Positions 48,031 to 62,885 of a stretch of 64,000 bases of DNA are shown piece after piece. Source of the stretch: Sinohyriopsis cumingii. Taxonomy: Eukaryota; Mollusca; Bivalvia; Unionida; Unionidae. Both the position numbers and the translations under genes were made by a program. The notes under the pieces were generated by a model that worked only from the letters and a program-made list of their open reading frames with translations, was not told the origin of the DNA and searched no databases. Each line of letters begins with the position of its first letter. Positions within the stretch are counted from its first letter, which is position 1. The DNA is taken from NCBI GenBank assembly GCA_028554795.2, contig CM068824.1, positions 163,674,130 to 163,738,129 of the forward strand, read 5' to 3'.

Positions 48031-48144
48031 GAACCATTGAGGTTGGGATGGCCACATGTAAGGCAGAAGACCAATAATTTCTCAGATTGTTTTCCTTTTG
48101 TTATTTTAAAAACAAAAAGATCTTTAAAGTCTTTATAAGTTTAA

Positions 48145-48385
48145 TGTTTTGGAGTAAACTGGATATGCATGCAATTGGAATAAAATGGATATGCATTGAA
48201 TTGGAGTAAACTGGATATGCACAGAATTGGAGTAAACTGGATATGCATTGAATTGGAGTAAACTGGATATGCACAGAATTGGAGTAAACTGGATATGCAT
48301 GGAATTTGAGTAAAACTGGATATGTATGGAATTGGAGTAAACTGATATGCTTGAAATTGGAGTCAAACTAGATGTGCATGGAATG
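48145..48385. repeat. minisatellite, 26-bp unit x about 9
   Basis: The unit is gaattggagtaaactggata plus tgca(t/c)(g/a). Confidence 0.94.
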
Positions 48386-48404
48386 CACATCAAATCTTTT
48401 TCAT

Positions 48405-50085
48405 TGAAATAATTACATTAGTCTTTTACATAAGCATTGTTACATGGATATAATTACACCGGTGTTTTACATAAGCATTATTACATGGAAATAATTACAC
48501 CGGTGTTTTACATAAGCATTATTACATGGAAATAATTACACTGGTGTTTTCCTTAAGCATTATTACATGGAAACAATTACACTGGTGTTTTACATAAGCA
48601 CTATTACATGGAAATAATTACAGTGGCCTTTTACATAAGCAATATTACAAGGAAATAATTACACCAGTCTTTTACATAAGCAGTATTACATGGAAATAAT
48701 TACACCAGTGTTTTACATAAGCATTATTACATGGAAATAATTACACCAGTATTTTACATAAGCATTATTACATGGAAATAATTACACCAGTATTTTACAT
48801 AAGCATTATTACATGGAAATAATTACACCAGTGTTTTACATAAGCATTATTACATGGAAATAATTACACCAGTATTTTACATAAGCATTATTACATGGAA
48901 ATAATTACACCAGTATTTTACATAAGCATTATTACATGGAAATAATTACACCAGTATTTTACATAAGCATTATTACATGGAAATAATTACACCAGTGTTT
49001 TACATAAGCATTATTACATGGAAATAATTACACCAGTATTTTACATAAGCATTATTACATGGAAATAATTACACCAGTCTTTTACATAAGCATTATTATT
49101 ACATGGAAATAATTACACTGGTGTTTAACATAAGCATTATTACATGGAAATAAATACACCAGCCTTTTACATAAGCATTATTACATGGAAATAATTACAC
49201 TGGTGTTTTACATAAGCATTATTACATGGAAATAATTACACCAGTGTTTTACATAAGCATTATTACATGGAAATAATTACACCAGTCTTTTGCATAAGCA
49301 TTATTACATGGAAATAATTACACCAGTGTTTTACATAAGCATTATTACATGGAAATAATTACACCAGTGTTTTACATAAGCATTATTACATGGAAATAAT
49401 TACACCAGTATTTTACATAAGCATTATTACATGGAAATAATTACACCAGTGTTTTACATAAGCATTATTACATGGAAATAATTACACCAGTATTTTACAT
49501 AAGCATTATTACATGGAAATAATTACACCAGTCTTTTACATAAGCATTATTATTACATGGAAATAATTACACTGGTGTTTAACATAAGCATTATTACATG
49601 GAAATAAATACACCAGCCTTTTACATAAGCATTATTACATGGAAATAATTACACTGGTGTTTTACATAAGCATTATTACATGGAAATAATTACACCAGTG
49701 TTTTACATAAGCATTATTACATGGAAATAATTACACCAGTCTTTTGCATAAGCATTATTACATGGAAATAATTACACCAGTCTTTTACATAAGCATTATT
49801 ACATGGAAATAATTACACCAGTCTTTTACGTAAGTATTATTACATGGAAATATTTACACCAGTCTTTTACATAAGCACTATTACATGGAAATAATTACAC
49901 TGGTGTTTAACATAAGCATTATTACAAGGAAATAAATACACCAGCCTTTTACATAAGCATTATTACATGGAAATAATTACACCGGTGTTTTACATAAGCA
50001 TTATTACATGGAAATAATTACACTTGTGTTTTATATAAGTACTATTACATGGAAATAATTACACTGCTCTTTTACATAAGCCATA
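48405..50085. repeat. minisatellite, 41-bp unit, about 41 copies, with 454-bp duplication
   Basis: The unit is cattattacatggaaataat plus tacaccagtgttttacataag. A marked run (cattattattacatgg, then gtgtttaacataag, then aaataaatacaccagcc) at 49091 recurs at 49545, exactly 454 bp (11 units plus 3 bp) later. Part of it recurs again 328 bp (8 units) on. Confidence 0.97.
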
Positions 50086-52020
50086 CTGGGATTGTAACAG
50101 GATTTGAGCTGAATGGATGCATGGATTAAATGACAACACAAACAAAATGTGATGCAAGGTGGAAGTTTATGAAATGAATTAATAAATATATGTATATTCT
50201 TTACAACATATGCAGTGTGATTCTTTCAAGCTCTAAACATGCAACTCATTCAATTACTTTACACAAACATTTGTTATATGTGAATGAATTGTGACTTTAT
50301 GAAACCTTAATGACATACAAAAATAATTCATACAGTCATTCAAAAATGGGAAACAAAAATGCGATTCATATATTCAAAAATTGTAGACACAAGATACAGT
50401 AAAACCAAGATATCATTCATATAATCTCGTGTAATAAAGGTAAGATTCATATAATCTCATGAAAATAGATGTAACTCAATTGTACTCAAATGTACTCAAT
50501 TGAAACACAAGATATAGTCCATGTACTCAACTGAAACACAACATAATCAACTGATGATCAATTGTAATAAACACAACAATTGTATCAAACATATGACTCA
50601 TATAGTCATTTGTACAGCACGTATGATTCATAACAATGTATGACTTATTTAAATACTTTTAAACCTTGTAACAAGAAATTTTGACCTGGTTCACATGTCC
50701 ATTGTCAGACCTCACTTCTCCTGAATTCTTGGTTTAGACCACACTTGCATTGGCCACACACCCCCTTCATGGATCCACCATGCGCACAAGTTTGCAGATC
50801 AGCACTGCCGTCTTTGTATGGCCTTGATGGTCGCACATTCTTCCATCCCCATACAGACAGACATACAAACAGCCAGACTGCCAGCCTGATACACCTGCAC
50901 ACAGCTAAAATGAAACCAAACTGGTCGTAATAACAGGAATGGTATTAAAATCTATAAACACATGCTGCTAAATCAAACTCTTAATAGCAACTTGTAACAG
51001 TTCAAAAGTTCATAACGTTTCAAATTCACATAGTGATAAAGGCAACATTTTATGCTACGACATTAAAACTGAATATGCTTCACATATTTGGAAATGAAAT
51101 GTACCACTTACCCCTATGGCTGTAGAATGAAATGGAGAGCATACACTCCTTGACAAGATCCTGTAAGACCAATGTGTCAATTAAAACAGAAACTTGCCTT
51201 AAATCTACAGGAGAACGAGTATTTGCAAGGGTAAAATATGCATGCATACCATGCTTTTTGTGTCTCTCGCCACAAGCAATCTATGCCGAGATGCATGTTA
51301 GCTCAATCACGGTGACTAGAAAATCAATATCCACCCTATGTAATGTTGTAAGCTTTTACAACAGAAATGATCAAAATTGTTCTAAGGCGAAACCAAGTTA
51401 TTTCTTGCCTTATTCTGTGATAAGGATATCATGCCAGAATGTAATATTATATTGATCTGGACACAATTTCAGGAAATGTTCTCATCCTATTTATTGAGAT
51501 TTTACATTTTGATAATTAGTACTTGGTTATCAACAATGAATTTTTGATTTACTGTTTGTCATAGGTCAGAATGTGAGGTCATGCGATCTTGAAAATAGTC
51601 TTGATTTACTACTGAGGTAAATTTTAGGACAACCTCAAGAATTTGTTCTGGAGCAAATAAAATCCTAGGTGTGCAGGTTTAAAGTTGTGAAGCTTGTTCC
51701 TCCTGTTTACTATCCCAGCCAGCACAGGATTTGACATTTACACTTGTTTGGTAGCCCTTGACTAGTGAAAATATTGCGGACCAGTAGAAGTTTGCTTATA
51801 GCTTGTAACTAGTCCTTTAGACTGGTGTAAACAAAAAAACGAAATAATATTTTTTTAAACACGGGTAAGAAATGGACACAATCCAGTCCATCTAAGAAAC
51901 TTTTAAAAAAAATTATGATTTTCTGATTCATAAGATATAACTAGCTATGGTCCTGGTCATAAAGGCATTTGACTTTTGTGCATAAATGCATGCATCTTAA
52001 TGAATAGGACTGGATTACAT
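50086..52020. other. intron, mostly unexplained
   Basis: Short irregular repeats of tactcaattgaaacacaa lie at 50460-50600. 50700-50935 is a local GC-richer block (cacacacccccttcatggat, ccttgatggtcgcacattc) with open frames on both strands and no recognised domain. A 107-codon open frame at 51132-51455 is also unrecognised. Confidence 0.5.
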
Positions 52021-52635
52021 GAGATCTGACTGGCTATTGAATATTGCATATAACACAAAGCCAGATACTTTACATGCTAGAGACTGTGATTTGTTATTGA
52101 ATATTGCATATAACACAAAGCTAGATACTTTGCATGTTAGAGACTGTGATTGGCTATTGAATATTGCATATGACACAAAGCTAGATACTTTGCATGTTAG
52201 AGACTGTGATTGGCTATTGAATATTGCATATGACACAAAGCCAGATACTTTGTATGTTAGAGACTGTGATTGGCTGTTGAATATTGCATATGACACAAAG
52301 CCAGATACTTTGCATGTTAGAGACTGATTGGCTATTGAATATTGCATATGACACAATGCCAGATACTTTGTATGTTAGAGACTGTGATTGGCTATTGAAT
52401 ATTGCATGACACAAAGCCAGATACTTTGTATGTTAGAGACTGTGATTGGCTATTGAATATTGCATATGACACAAAGCCAGATACTTTGCATGGTAAAAAC
52501 TGTAATTGGCTATTGAATATTGCATATGACACAAAGCCAGATACTTTTGCATGTTAGAGACTGTGAATGGCTATTGAATATTGCATATGACACAAAGCCA
52601 GATACTTTGTATGTTAGAGACTGTGATGGAGTAGT
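52021..52635. repeat. minisatellite, 60-bp unit x about 10
   Basis: The unit contains agatactttgcatgttagag, actgtgattggctattgaat and attgcatatgacacaaagcc. The 20-codon period leaves both strands open, an artefact. Confidence 0.96.
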
Positions 52636-53160
52636 ATCTGAAGACATGTACACCTCAGCGGTTTATTGTTATTTGAAGTTTGCTGTAATAATTGATTCAT
52701 TTAAAAATCCAGTGCAAAACATATATGCATTTATTCCTTTAATTTCTATATTTTTTTAGTACAGGAGTACCATAGAAATATGTGTTTCAGTAAATATAAA
52801 TAATGAATTGCTACATACAATGATGAATTGTAACGAGAATTTTCAAACATTGGAAATACTTGTAGATCATTAAAACAGCTATCCTGTCCAAGTATGAAAT
52901 CTATTTGACTCATTCTCAAAGGAATCAGCAGAACGTTGGGCACAACTTCAAGTGGACTATTGTACCATCTGTAAAAACTGCATGCTTCCATGAATTGTAA
53001 TTGTTTTGGATACAAATTTCAATGTACTATCTTGTTGGTGGAGACCTACTAAAATTTCATGGCAACTAGTAATGTATGAAACAAGTCTACTTTCTTTATT
53101 AGTGAATAAATTCATTGACACAGATTTTGGCAGTGTTAACAAAGCTAATATTGTACTAAA
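52636..53160. other. intron, no feature seen
   Basis: No exon, array or element recognised. Confidence 0.5.
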
Positions 53161-53285
53161 TGGCCTTGTAAACAATATCACATAAAGACCTTGTAAACAG
53201 TATCACATAAAGACCTTGTAAAAAATATTACATTAATGCCTTGCAAACAATGTAGCATAGAAGCCATGTAAATAATGTAGCCTAA
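53160..53285. repeat. minisatellite, 25-bp unit x about 5
   Basis: The unit is gaccttgtaaacagtatcac plus ataaa. The last copies are diverged. Confidence 0.9.
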
Positions 53286-53324
53286 AATTTTAATTTGAGG
53301 ACGATTTTGTTGAAACTTTTGTGA

Positions 53325-53830
53325 CATGGGAGGGGGTCTGTTTTATTGTCTTAAAAATGTGCATGCCCTTTTTCAAATTAAATTTAATGATGTTGTTGTT
53401 GTTGTTGTTGTAGGGTTTAACGCCATTTTTCAGCACACGATAGGCCATATATGGCGGCCAGTATCAGTGGTGGAGGAAGAACCCGGGAAAACCCCGGAAA
53501 GAACCACCGACCCACGAGAAGCTGCTGGCAAGCTTTCTCACATACCCACATTGGCTGAATCCGAGACTCGAACCCACGCAGACAGAGGTGAGATGGCAGT
53601 GGTCCGTAACGACAGCGCTTTAGACCACTCGGCCACTCGGGGCCCCTAAATTTAATGAAATGGGGGAACTGTTTTATTGTCCTAAAAATGTGCATGCCTT
53701 TTTTTTCAAATTAAATTAAATGAAATGGGGGAACTGTTTTATTGTTCTAAAAATGTGCATGCCTTTTTTTCAAATTAAATTTAATGAGATGGGGGAACTG
53801 CTTCATTGTCCTGAAAATGCACCACTACAC
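53325..53830. repeat. minisatellite, unit about 66 bp x4, split by SINE B
   Basis: The unit contains atgggggaactgttttattg, ctaaaaatgtgcatgcc, a T-run and caaattaaatttaatga. The first unit is separated from the others by the SINE at 53391-53646. Confidence 0.92.
53391..53646 (-). mobile_element. SINE family B copy 2
   Basis: Full-length, reversed: (gtt)n at 53391, then gggtttaacgccatttttca and the body, ending with the tRNA-like head (B box revcomp gactcgaacccacgc; A box revcomp cgctttagaccac) and cactcggggcccc. taaatttaatga at 53379-53390 and 53647-53658 is a perfect 12-bp target-site duplication. Confidence 0.97.
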
Positions 53831-54290
53831 ACCCTTTCCAAATCTCCTTGACATTAACAGACAAGACATCAGTATCCCTTTCAGGCTTTTTCCGACTGGG
53901 AATTCCAAATTCTAGCAGCAACCTGAAGAACAACAGACTATCCAGCCTGTAGTCACTTTGACATTTTCATTTCAGTTCCTTAACAACCAAAATCTCTTGC
54001 ATACAGTTGCTCTAAGAAATGCAGGATTTTGAAGAAAAAATTCCTTACTGAAAGAAATCAATTAACTGATGCCACAAACTAAATTTTATCACAAAGAAGT
54101 CACTCCAGCTCCATTTTTGGCTTTATTATTTAAAAATGTATGGTACTTCAACAATAGCTTCTGACACATTTTACAGGAATCGTTGAAGAATGTCTCTATG
54201 ACAGCATGGGTTGTGTATTCTGACATTGATGCTGGAGTGCTTTCATTTGTTTGACATTCCACCCATATGGATGGCCAGTCTATCAATAAC
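53831..54290. other. intron, no feature seen
   Basis: Nothing recognised. Confidence 0.5.
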
Positions 54291-54395
54291 AGACCAACAT
54301 AGCAGCCAATCTTGTTGGGAAATTCTCTCAGCCAACATAGCAGCCAATCTTGTTGGGAAATTCTCTCAGCCAACATAGCAGCCAATCATGTTTGG
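54290..54395. repeat. minisatellite, 38-bp unit x about 2.8
   Basis: The unit is ccaacatagcagccaatctt plus gttgggaaattctctcag. Confidence 0.93.
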
Positions 54396-55384
54396 AAATG
54401 CTCTTAGATTGAAAGAATATGTCAAGCACAATATGGCTACAGCTAAAAGAGTCTGTAAAATACACACAGAGGAATTCAGGAGTCAGGCCTACAGGTTGTT
54501 GTCAGAATTTTCAATTGCCAGGGATACAAAGCTGTGGCTGGGGATAAAAAGCTATGGCAGAGTTCATAGATACTGTTTCAGTATGATACACAAATTGGAA
54601 TTACTTGGCAAACAATTGATTTATTTTTGTACCAGGGCTTCCAAAAGATTCTGTCTCCAGCAAAACATTTTCCCCCAGAATTTAACAATCTGCAGGATAT
54701 TGGTGAAATTTGTAACAAAAATATTTCAAGATATTGTTTATTGTAAATAATTATAAAACATCTATATATAATAAATTGGTGTACCATAAAAATGTGCAGT
54801 TTTCCACTCTAGTCATAATGTTTTTGATTCAGTTTTAGTGTTATTCAGTCATTATTCACTTTATCTGTAAACTCTTTATTTAAAACAATGTTAGTTGTAT
54901 AATTTTGAGAAGTCTCAAGATTTGGAGATAGATTTTCTTACCAGCATTTTTTCTGATTTTGGACTATATTAGGTTTAAAACAAAAATTACTGAATAGTTT
55001 CCACAGAATAATGGTGGCATCCTGCAACATGTTGAGTTGTAACTAGCTCATAAATTGAGACTTGGTGTTTTGCTTGCTGTTTCATTGGTGTCATTTTTTG
55101 TGGTCTTTATTAAAAATTACAGAAGTTCTTACATTCATGGATCAGAGAGGAAGTTCTTTTTGTTTGGATAGAAGAATTATTGATCAGTTAAAAGTTATTG
55201 TTTATAGCATCAATAAACTTAATGATAATGCATAAACTTAATTGACAGTATTTACTGTGGCTTTGGGATTTTCACAAGTGTAGACTTCAAGCAGTGTATC
55301 ATTGCAAGGGTGCTGTTGTTTTCATGTATAAAATCCACACATTCCCCCACCCCCATATTACACATCCCCATATTTCACATTTCG
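54396..55384. other. intron, no feature seen
   Basis: A 120-codon open frame (54388-54750) is the longest outside the arrays. It has no recognisable domain and I do not call it a gene. Confidence 0.5.
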
Positions 55385-55399
55385 CCCCCCCCCCCCCCC
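55385..55399. repeat. poly-C tract (15 C)
   Basis: A homopolymer just upstream of the 53-bp array; its length is prone to sequencing error. Confidence 0.95.
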
Positions 55400-55419
55400 T
55401 TAGAATGGATATTACGCTG

Positions 55420-56440
55420 TTAGGGTGTGGGTGATATAATATGATCCCCACCTGTTATGGTGCTTTGGTTATTGTTATCATGGGTGATATAATATGATCC
55501 CCACCTGTTTTGGTGCTTTGGTTATTGTTATCATGGGTGATATAATATGATCCCCATCTGTTTTGGTGCTTTGGTTATTGTTATCATGGGTGATATAATA
55601 TGATCCCTACCTGTTTTGGTGCTTTGGTTATTGTTATCATGGGTGATATAATATGATCCCTACCTGTTTTGGTGCTTTGGTTATTGTTATCATGGGTGAT
55701 ATAATATGATCCCCACCTGTTATGGTGCTTTGGTTATTGTTATCATGGGTGATATAATATGATCCCCACCTGTTTTGGTGCTTTGGTTATTGTTATCATG
55801 GGTGATATAATATGATCCCTACCTGTTTTGGTGCTTTGGTTATTGTTATCATGGGTGATATAATATGATCCCCACCTGTTATGGTGCTTTGGTTATTGTT
55901 ATCATGGGTGATATAATATGATCCCCACCTGTTTTGGTGCTTTGGTTATTGTTATCATGGGTGATATAATATGATCCCCACCCGTTATGGTGCTTTGGTT
56001 ATTGTTATCATGGGTGATATAATATGATCCCCCACCCGTTATGGTGCTTTGGTTATTGTTATCATGGGTGATATAATATGATCCCCCACCCGTTATGGTG
56101 CTTTGGTTATTGTTATCATGGGTGATATAATATGATCTCCACCTGTTATGGTGCTTTGGTTATTGTTGTCATGGGTGATATAATATGATCCCCCACCCGT
56201 TATGGTGCTTTGGTTATTGTTATCATGGGTGATATAATATGATCCCTACCTGTTTTGGTGCTTTGGTTATTGTTATCATGGGTGATATAATATGATCCCC
56301 CACCCGTTATGGTGCTTTGGTTATTGTTATCATGGGTGATATAATATGATCCCTACCTGTTTTGGTGCTTTGGTTATTGTTATCATGGGTGATATAATAT
56401 GATCCCCCACCCGTTATGGTGCTTTGGTTATCGTTATCTA
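55420..56440. repeat. minisatellite, 53-bp unit x about 19
   Basis: The unit is gggtgatataatatgatccc plus cacctgttttggtgctttgg and ttattgttatcat. Variation is confined to the cc(c)cacc(t/c)gtt(t/a)tgg segment, and the rest is nearly invariant, which suggests recent homogenisation. Confidence 0.97.
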
Positions 56441-56818
56441 GGAGACTATTGACAATAGTGTTATTTGCCAGATTGAGTAATTGATAACATAAAATATGAA
56501 TCAGTGAATGGGATAACAGAAGTCTGAGCAGAGATATTGAATAGAACAACGCAAGCCTCCGTATATAATATATAACAGTTTAATCAATTAAATGAACAAA
56601 ATGAAATTGAAAATGACATTTGAATGATGCACTTTCTTTTAGAATTAGAATTACAAAATTTGTGTGAAATGCAGTTAGCCATTCTGTTATACCAATAAAA
56701 TAAATTTTATCATAGGATCAAGTGAATGGTTGAATTGCCAGCATGTCAGCATAACCTGGTTGCTTCCTGTCCTTTACAAATCACTGTCAGAGACAGGTCA
56801 TCATTGCCATAGTTTTTT

Positions 56819-56853
<35 letters not shown>

Positions 56854-58210
56854 CCCCCCCCCGACCTCTTTAGGTCATAACCATAACTTGGTTGTAGTCA
56901 GCACTCCTTCCCACTGTGTAGCACAAGCATGAAGTTATTTTCCAACAAATAAATAAAACACAACCTAAATATTTGTCAGGTTTTTTTCTGGCGTCAGCAA
57001 ATATTCCCACTCTTGCTATGTTCGATATTGTCTTATCGTAACTCAGCAGACTAACACTATGGTCGAGTCACAGCCTGATACATATACACCATTGTATTAA
57101 CATGAAATTAATGTCTTTTTCCAAGCTGTTGTTAGCATTCATAAATGGAACCATGACACAACTAGACCTCTTTGATAATTATTGTGTCCATCTGTGGTTT
57201 ATAAATTACTAGCTGAATGAAGCTGGTCGACACACATCAATCTTCTCAGTTAAGAGAATTCACAATTTTATTACAAAAATGATATAATGGACTTTGTCTT
57301 GTCTTAACTACATTATTTGCTAATTAGTGATAAATTGACACAGACATGGTAAAGTCAATTCTTAACATACATGATACATATCATCTAAGACAGATAAGTT
57401 AATTCTCACAGTTCATATCAGAGTAATGAATGAAATCCCTACAATACATGATTTCTGTTACATACAACCGTTAAATCTAAACACATTCATATCAGTGAAA
57501 TATTTTATGACATTATTACAATGCATGAATCATTTAACATTCATGACCATGAATGCGTGATTAATTTCTGAACTCAAGGAAAATATAAGTATGAATTTAA
57601 AACAGATAAATTCAACAAATGATTAAAACTTACATCAGTGAGCATATAGTATGTGATTGGGACAATACCTTTGGGCCTTTTCTAGAACCACTCTTTCTTT
57701 GCAGCCAAATCACTCTCTGCTTCTGGATCATTCAAATTCTTTCAAGCTCCCTATCCCTTGGATGATTTATTTAGCAAGAAAAATTGCTTGTTAATTTCCT
57801 CAAATTTCTTCAGACTTCCCATTCAGCAGATAACATGGACTGCTGAATTTTGTTAGGGAAATTACTTAAATCGTTGAATTTTATGTAGGAAACACATCCC
57901 CTTCTATAATTTAGCCAATCAGGATTAACCAAAATTTTAACACACCCATCAAAGTCAGAACAATTCTCTCTAGTCCACCTTTATTATTAACTATTCCTGG
58001 ATAATTGTATTTTATGACACCTATTTTTAATTACCCAAGATTGTTTCTGGTTCATCTCAACTTTGTCATCTTCTGCTGCTTGACCTAAACATCAACATGT
58101 CTGTTAGACCATTGTCCAAGCAGGTCCTAATTAAATTCAGTCCTCCCCCCAAATGGAGCATATTCCATCCTTTGCAGGCAGTAATTTATTGCAAGTCTAG
58201 CCCATAGTCA
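56441..58210. other. intron with a (TC)n(C)n tract
   Basis: (tc)n at 56822-56850 is followed by 12 C (56851-56862), a pyrimidine-only tract. Otherwise nothing recognised. Confidence 0.6.
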
Positions 58211-58214
58211 AAGT

Positions 58215-58425
58215 TAATTGTTACATATCACACTGACTATGACAAAATGTGCTATGACAAGACACCTACAAAAGATTTAATTGTTACATATCACACTGAC
58301 CATGACAAAATATGCTGTGACAAGACATCTACAAAATATTTAATTGTTACATATCACACTGACCATGACAAAATGTGCTATGACAAGACATCTACAAAAG
58401 ATTTGCACCATTACATACACAAAAG
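58215..58425. repeat. minisatellite, 63-bp unit x about 3.3
   Basis: The unit contains aattgttacatatcacactg, accatgacaaaatgtgctat and gacaagacatctacaaaaga. Confidence 0.94.
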
Positions 58426-58704
58426 ATGCAAACAAAGGTTGTTTCACTAATTTTTAGAAACCAATGATGTTTTATGAATTAGATGCTATTTTTTTTATTT
58501 CCCCTTTCTGCCTTCTCATCACCATATGAAGAATATGAATACATTTTGCTGTCTGAATATTAAAAACAAATGTGATAATTTCAACTCATTTCTCTTAGGT
58601 TTAATAAAATTTTATTGATGTGTTTCTTTCATGCCATTTGTGAACAAATGAATATTAAAAGTTTTGGCCTGTAGATGACCATTTTGAACAGGTAGTCTTT
58701 CGAT

Positions 58705-58875
58705 AATTTATCATCATAGCTGTTATTGCTGTTGTTCTTGTCACCATCATAGCTGTTATTGCTGTTGTTCTTGTCACCATCATAGCTTTACTGCTGCTGT
58801 TCTTGTCACCGTCATAGCTTTACTGCTGCTGTTCTTGTCATCATTATAGCTGCTACTGCTGTTGTGCTTGTCAAA
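58705..58875. repeat. minisatellite, 33-bp unit x5
   Basis: The unit is tcaccatcatagctgttatt plus gctgttgttcttg. Later copies are shortened. Confidence 0.93.
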
Positions 58876-60814
<1,939 letters not shown>

Positions 60815-60910
60815 ACACTGAATAATGTACTATATATAATGTACACTGTATAATGTACTAAATATAATGTACACTGTATAATGCACTATATATAATGTAC
60901 ACTGTATAAT

Positions 60911-60980
<70 letters not shown>

Positions 60981-61349
60981 GTACACTGAATAATGTGCTA
61001 AATATTATGTACACTGTATAATGTACTATATATAATGTACACTGTATAATGTACTATATATAATGTACACTGTATAGTGTAGTTGTTGTTGTTGTTGTTG
61101 TTGTAGGGTTTAACGCCATTTTTCAGCACACGATAGGCTATACATGGCGGCCAGTGTTAATGGGAGAGGAAGAACCCGGGAAAACCCCGGAAAGAACCAC
61201 CGACCCTCAAGAAGCTACTGGCAAGCTTTCTCACATACCCACATTGGCCGAATCCGAGACTCGAACCTACGAAGACAGAGGTGAGATGGCAGTGATCCGT
61301 AACGGAGAGCGCTTTAGACCACTCGGCCACTCGGGGCCCCCTGTATAAT

Positions 61350-61437
<88 letters not shown>

Positions 61438-61500
61438 GTACACTGAATAATGTGCTAAATATTATGTACACTGTATAATGTACTATATACAATGTATCTG
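60815..61500. repeat. AT-rich array of taatgtacactg units with two long (AT)n tracts, split by SINE B
   Basis: Units of about 28 bp (taatgtacactgtataatgt plus actatata) flank (AT)n at 60913-60979 and 61353-61436. The sequence after each (AT)n is the same (taatgtacactgaataatgt, gctaaatattatgtacac), so an (AT)n-bearing block was duplicated. The SINE lies between. Confidence 0.93.
61082..61340 (-). mobile_element. SINE family B copy 3
   Basis: Full-length, reversed: (gtt)n, gggtttaacgccatttttca, ggcggccagtgttaatggg, then the head with gactcgaacctacg and gcgctttagaccactcggcc. ctgtatagtgta (61070-61081) and ctgtataatgta (61341-61352) form a 12-bp target-site duplication with one mismatch. Confidence 0.96.
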
Positions 61501-62129
61501 CAACTGAGAATAGCATGCAGACAGTGATGTATTGTCAAATAATGCATTAGAAGATTGGTATTTGTGTTGTATGAAATCTTGAAAAATAATTTACAATCAA
61601 AAGATGTTGGTATTTCACTGTGCATGATGCTGAGCTAACTCAATAGGATAGGCAAACATCTCCCAAATGCTGATAATGAATTCTTGCAATTAAACTCACA
61701 AGAAAATTTTGGGTAGCAAATTCAGTTTGTTTTCTGTTCGTTCAAGTAGAATAAAATTAATTCAAAAAAGTCAGAGGATGCAAATTCACTTTAACAAATA
61801 AATTTACATTGGCATGTTAAGAGAAAGATTTTTGTACAAAGAGGGTCCCAGTGGGATCTCCTCTTATCATATCATCTTCCTCTTCACTTTCAATTAGAAT
61901 TAATATGCTGTGTTACTCTGCAAGCAAAGTCTTTCTGTAAAAGAGATTCCCATTAGGAAAAAATGATAACCCATTAGGGAAAAATGATCACTTATTTATA
62001 TATAAAAAAGCAGTGATCATACCTGGCATTTGTTACAAGACTTTTTAAATTACCTTTTTTCAGCATCTATTTATCTAAAGTTCCCTCACTGAACCCAATA
62101 AAAGTAGCATTGATTGTGGCATGATTGGA
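61501..62129. other. intron, no feature seen
   Basis: Nothing recognised apart from a short duplicated cccattaggaaaaaatgat phrase near 61950. Confidence 0.5.
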
Positions 62130-62885
62130 GAGTTCTAGTGTTTTAGGGCTAGTCCTTGGAGTACTTGAGGGGTGGTTGGAGAGTTCTAGTGTTTTGGAGA
62201 TAGTTCTTGGAGTACTAGAGAGGTGGTTGGAGAGTTCTAATGTTCTGGGGATAATTCATGGAGTACTAGAGGGGTGAGTGGAGAGTTCTAGTGTTTTGGA
62301 GATTGTTCTTGAATTACTAGATAGGTGGTTGGAGAGTTCTAGTGTTTGGGGGGATAGTCCATGGAGTACTAGAGGGGTGGTTAGAGAGCTCTAGTCATTT
62401 TTGGGATAGTCCAAGGAGTAGTAGAGAGCTGGTTGGAGAGTCTAATGTTTTGGGGATAGTTCTTGGAGTATTAGAGAGGTGGTTGGAGAGTTCTAGTGTT
62501 TTGGGGATAGTCCATGAAGTACTAGATAGCTGGTTGTTGAGTTCTAATGTTTGAGGGGTAGTCCATGGAACACTAGAGAACTGGTTGGATAGTTCTGGTG
62601 TTTTGGGGATAGTTCATGGAGTAGTAGAGAGCTGGTTGGAGAGTTCTAGTATTTTGGGGATAGTTCATGGAGTACTAGAGGGGTGGTTGGAGAGTTCTAG
62701 TGTTCTGGGGATAGTTCTTTGAGTATTAGAGCAGTGGTTGCAGAGTTCTAGCATTTTGGGGATAGTTCATGGAGTACGTGTGGTGGTTGGAGAGTTTTAG
62801 TGTTTATGGGCATAGTCCATGGAGTACTAGAGGGGTGTTTGGAGAGATAATTATTTTGGGGATACAGTAGTACATGGAATTCTAG
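62130..62885. repeat. minisatellite, 51-52-bp unit x about 15
   Basis: The unit contains ggttggagagttctagtgtt, ttggggatagttcatggagt and actagaggggt. Moderately diverged. The + strand is strongly G/T-rich. Confidence 0.95.

Noticed and set aside
48405..50085. CRISPR-like regular repeat array
   Set aside because: Units are directly adjacent with no unique spacers, no cas genes are present and the DNA is eukaryotic; it is a minisatellite.
51132..51455. 107-codon open frame
   Set aside because: No motif recognised and no supporting splice or start context.
54388..54750. 120-codon open frame outside arrays
   Set aside because: No recognisable domain, composition like the surrounding intron, and the start lies in a 38-bp repeat. 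A chance frame is more likely, though a BLASTP would settle it.
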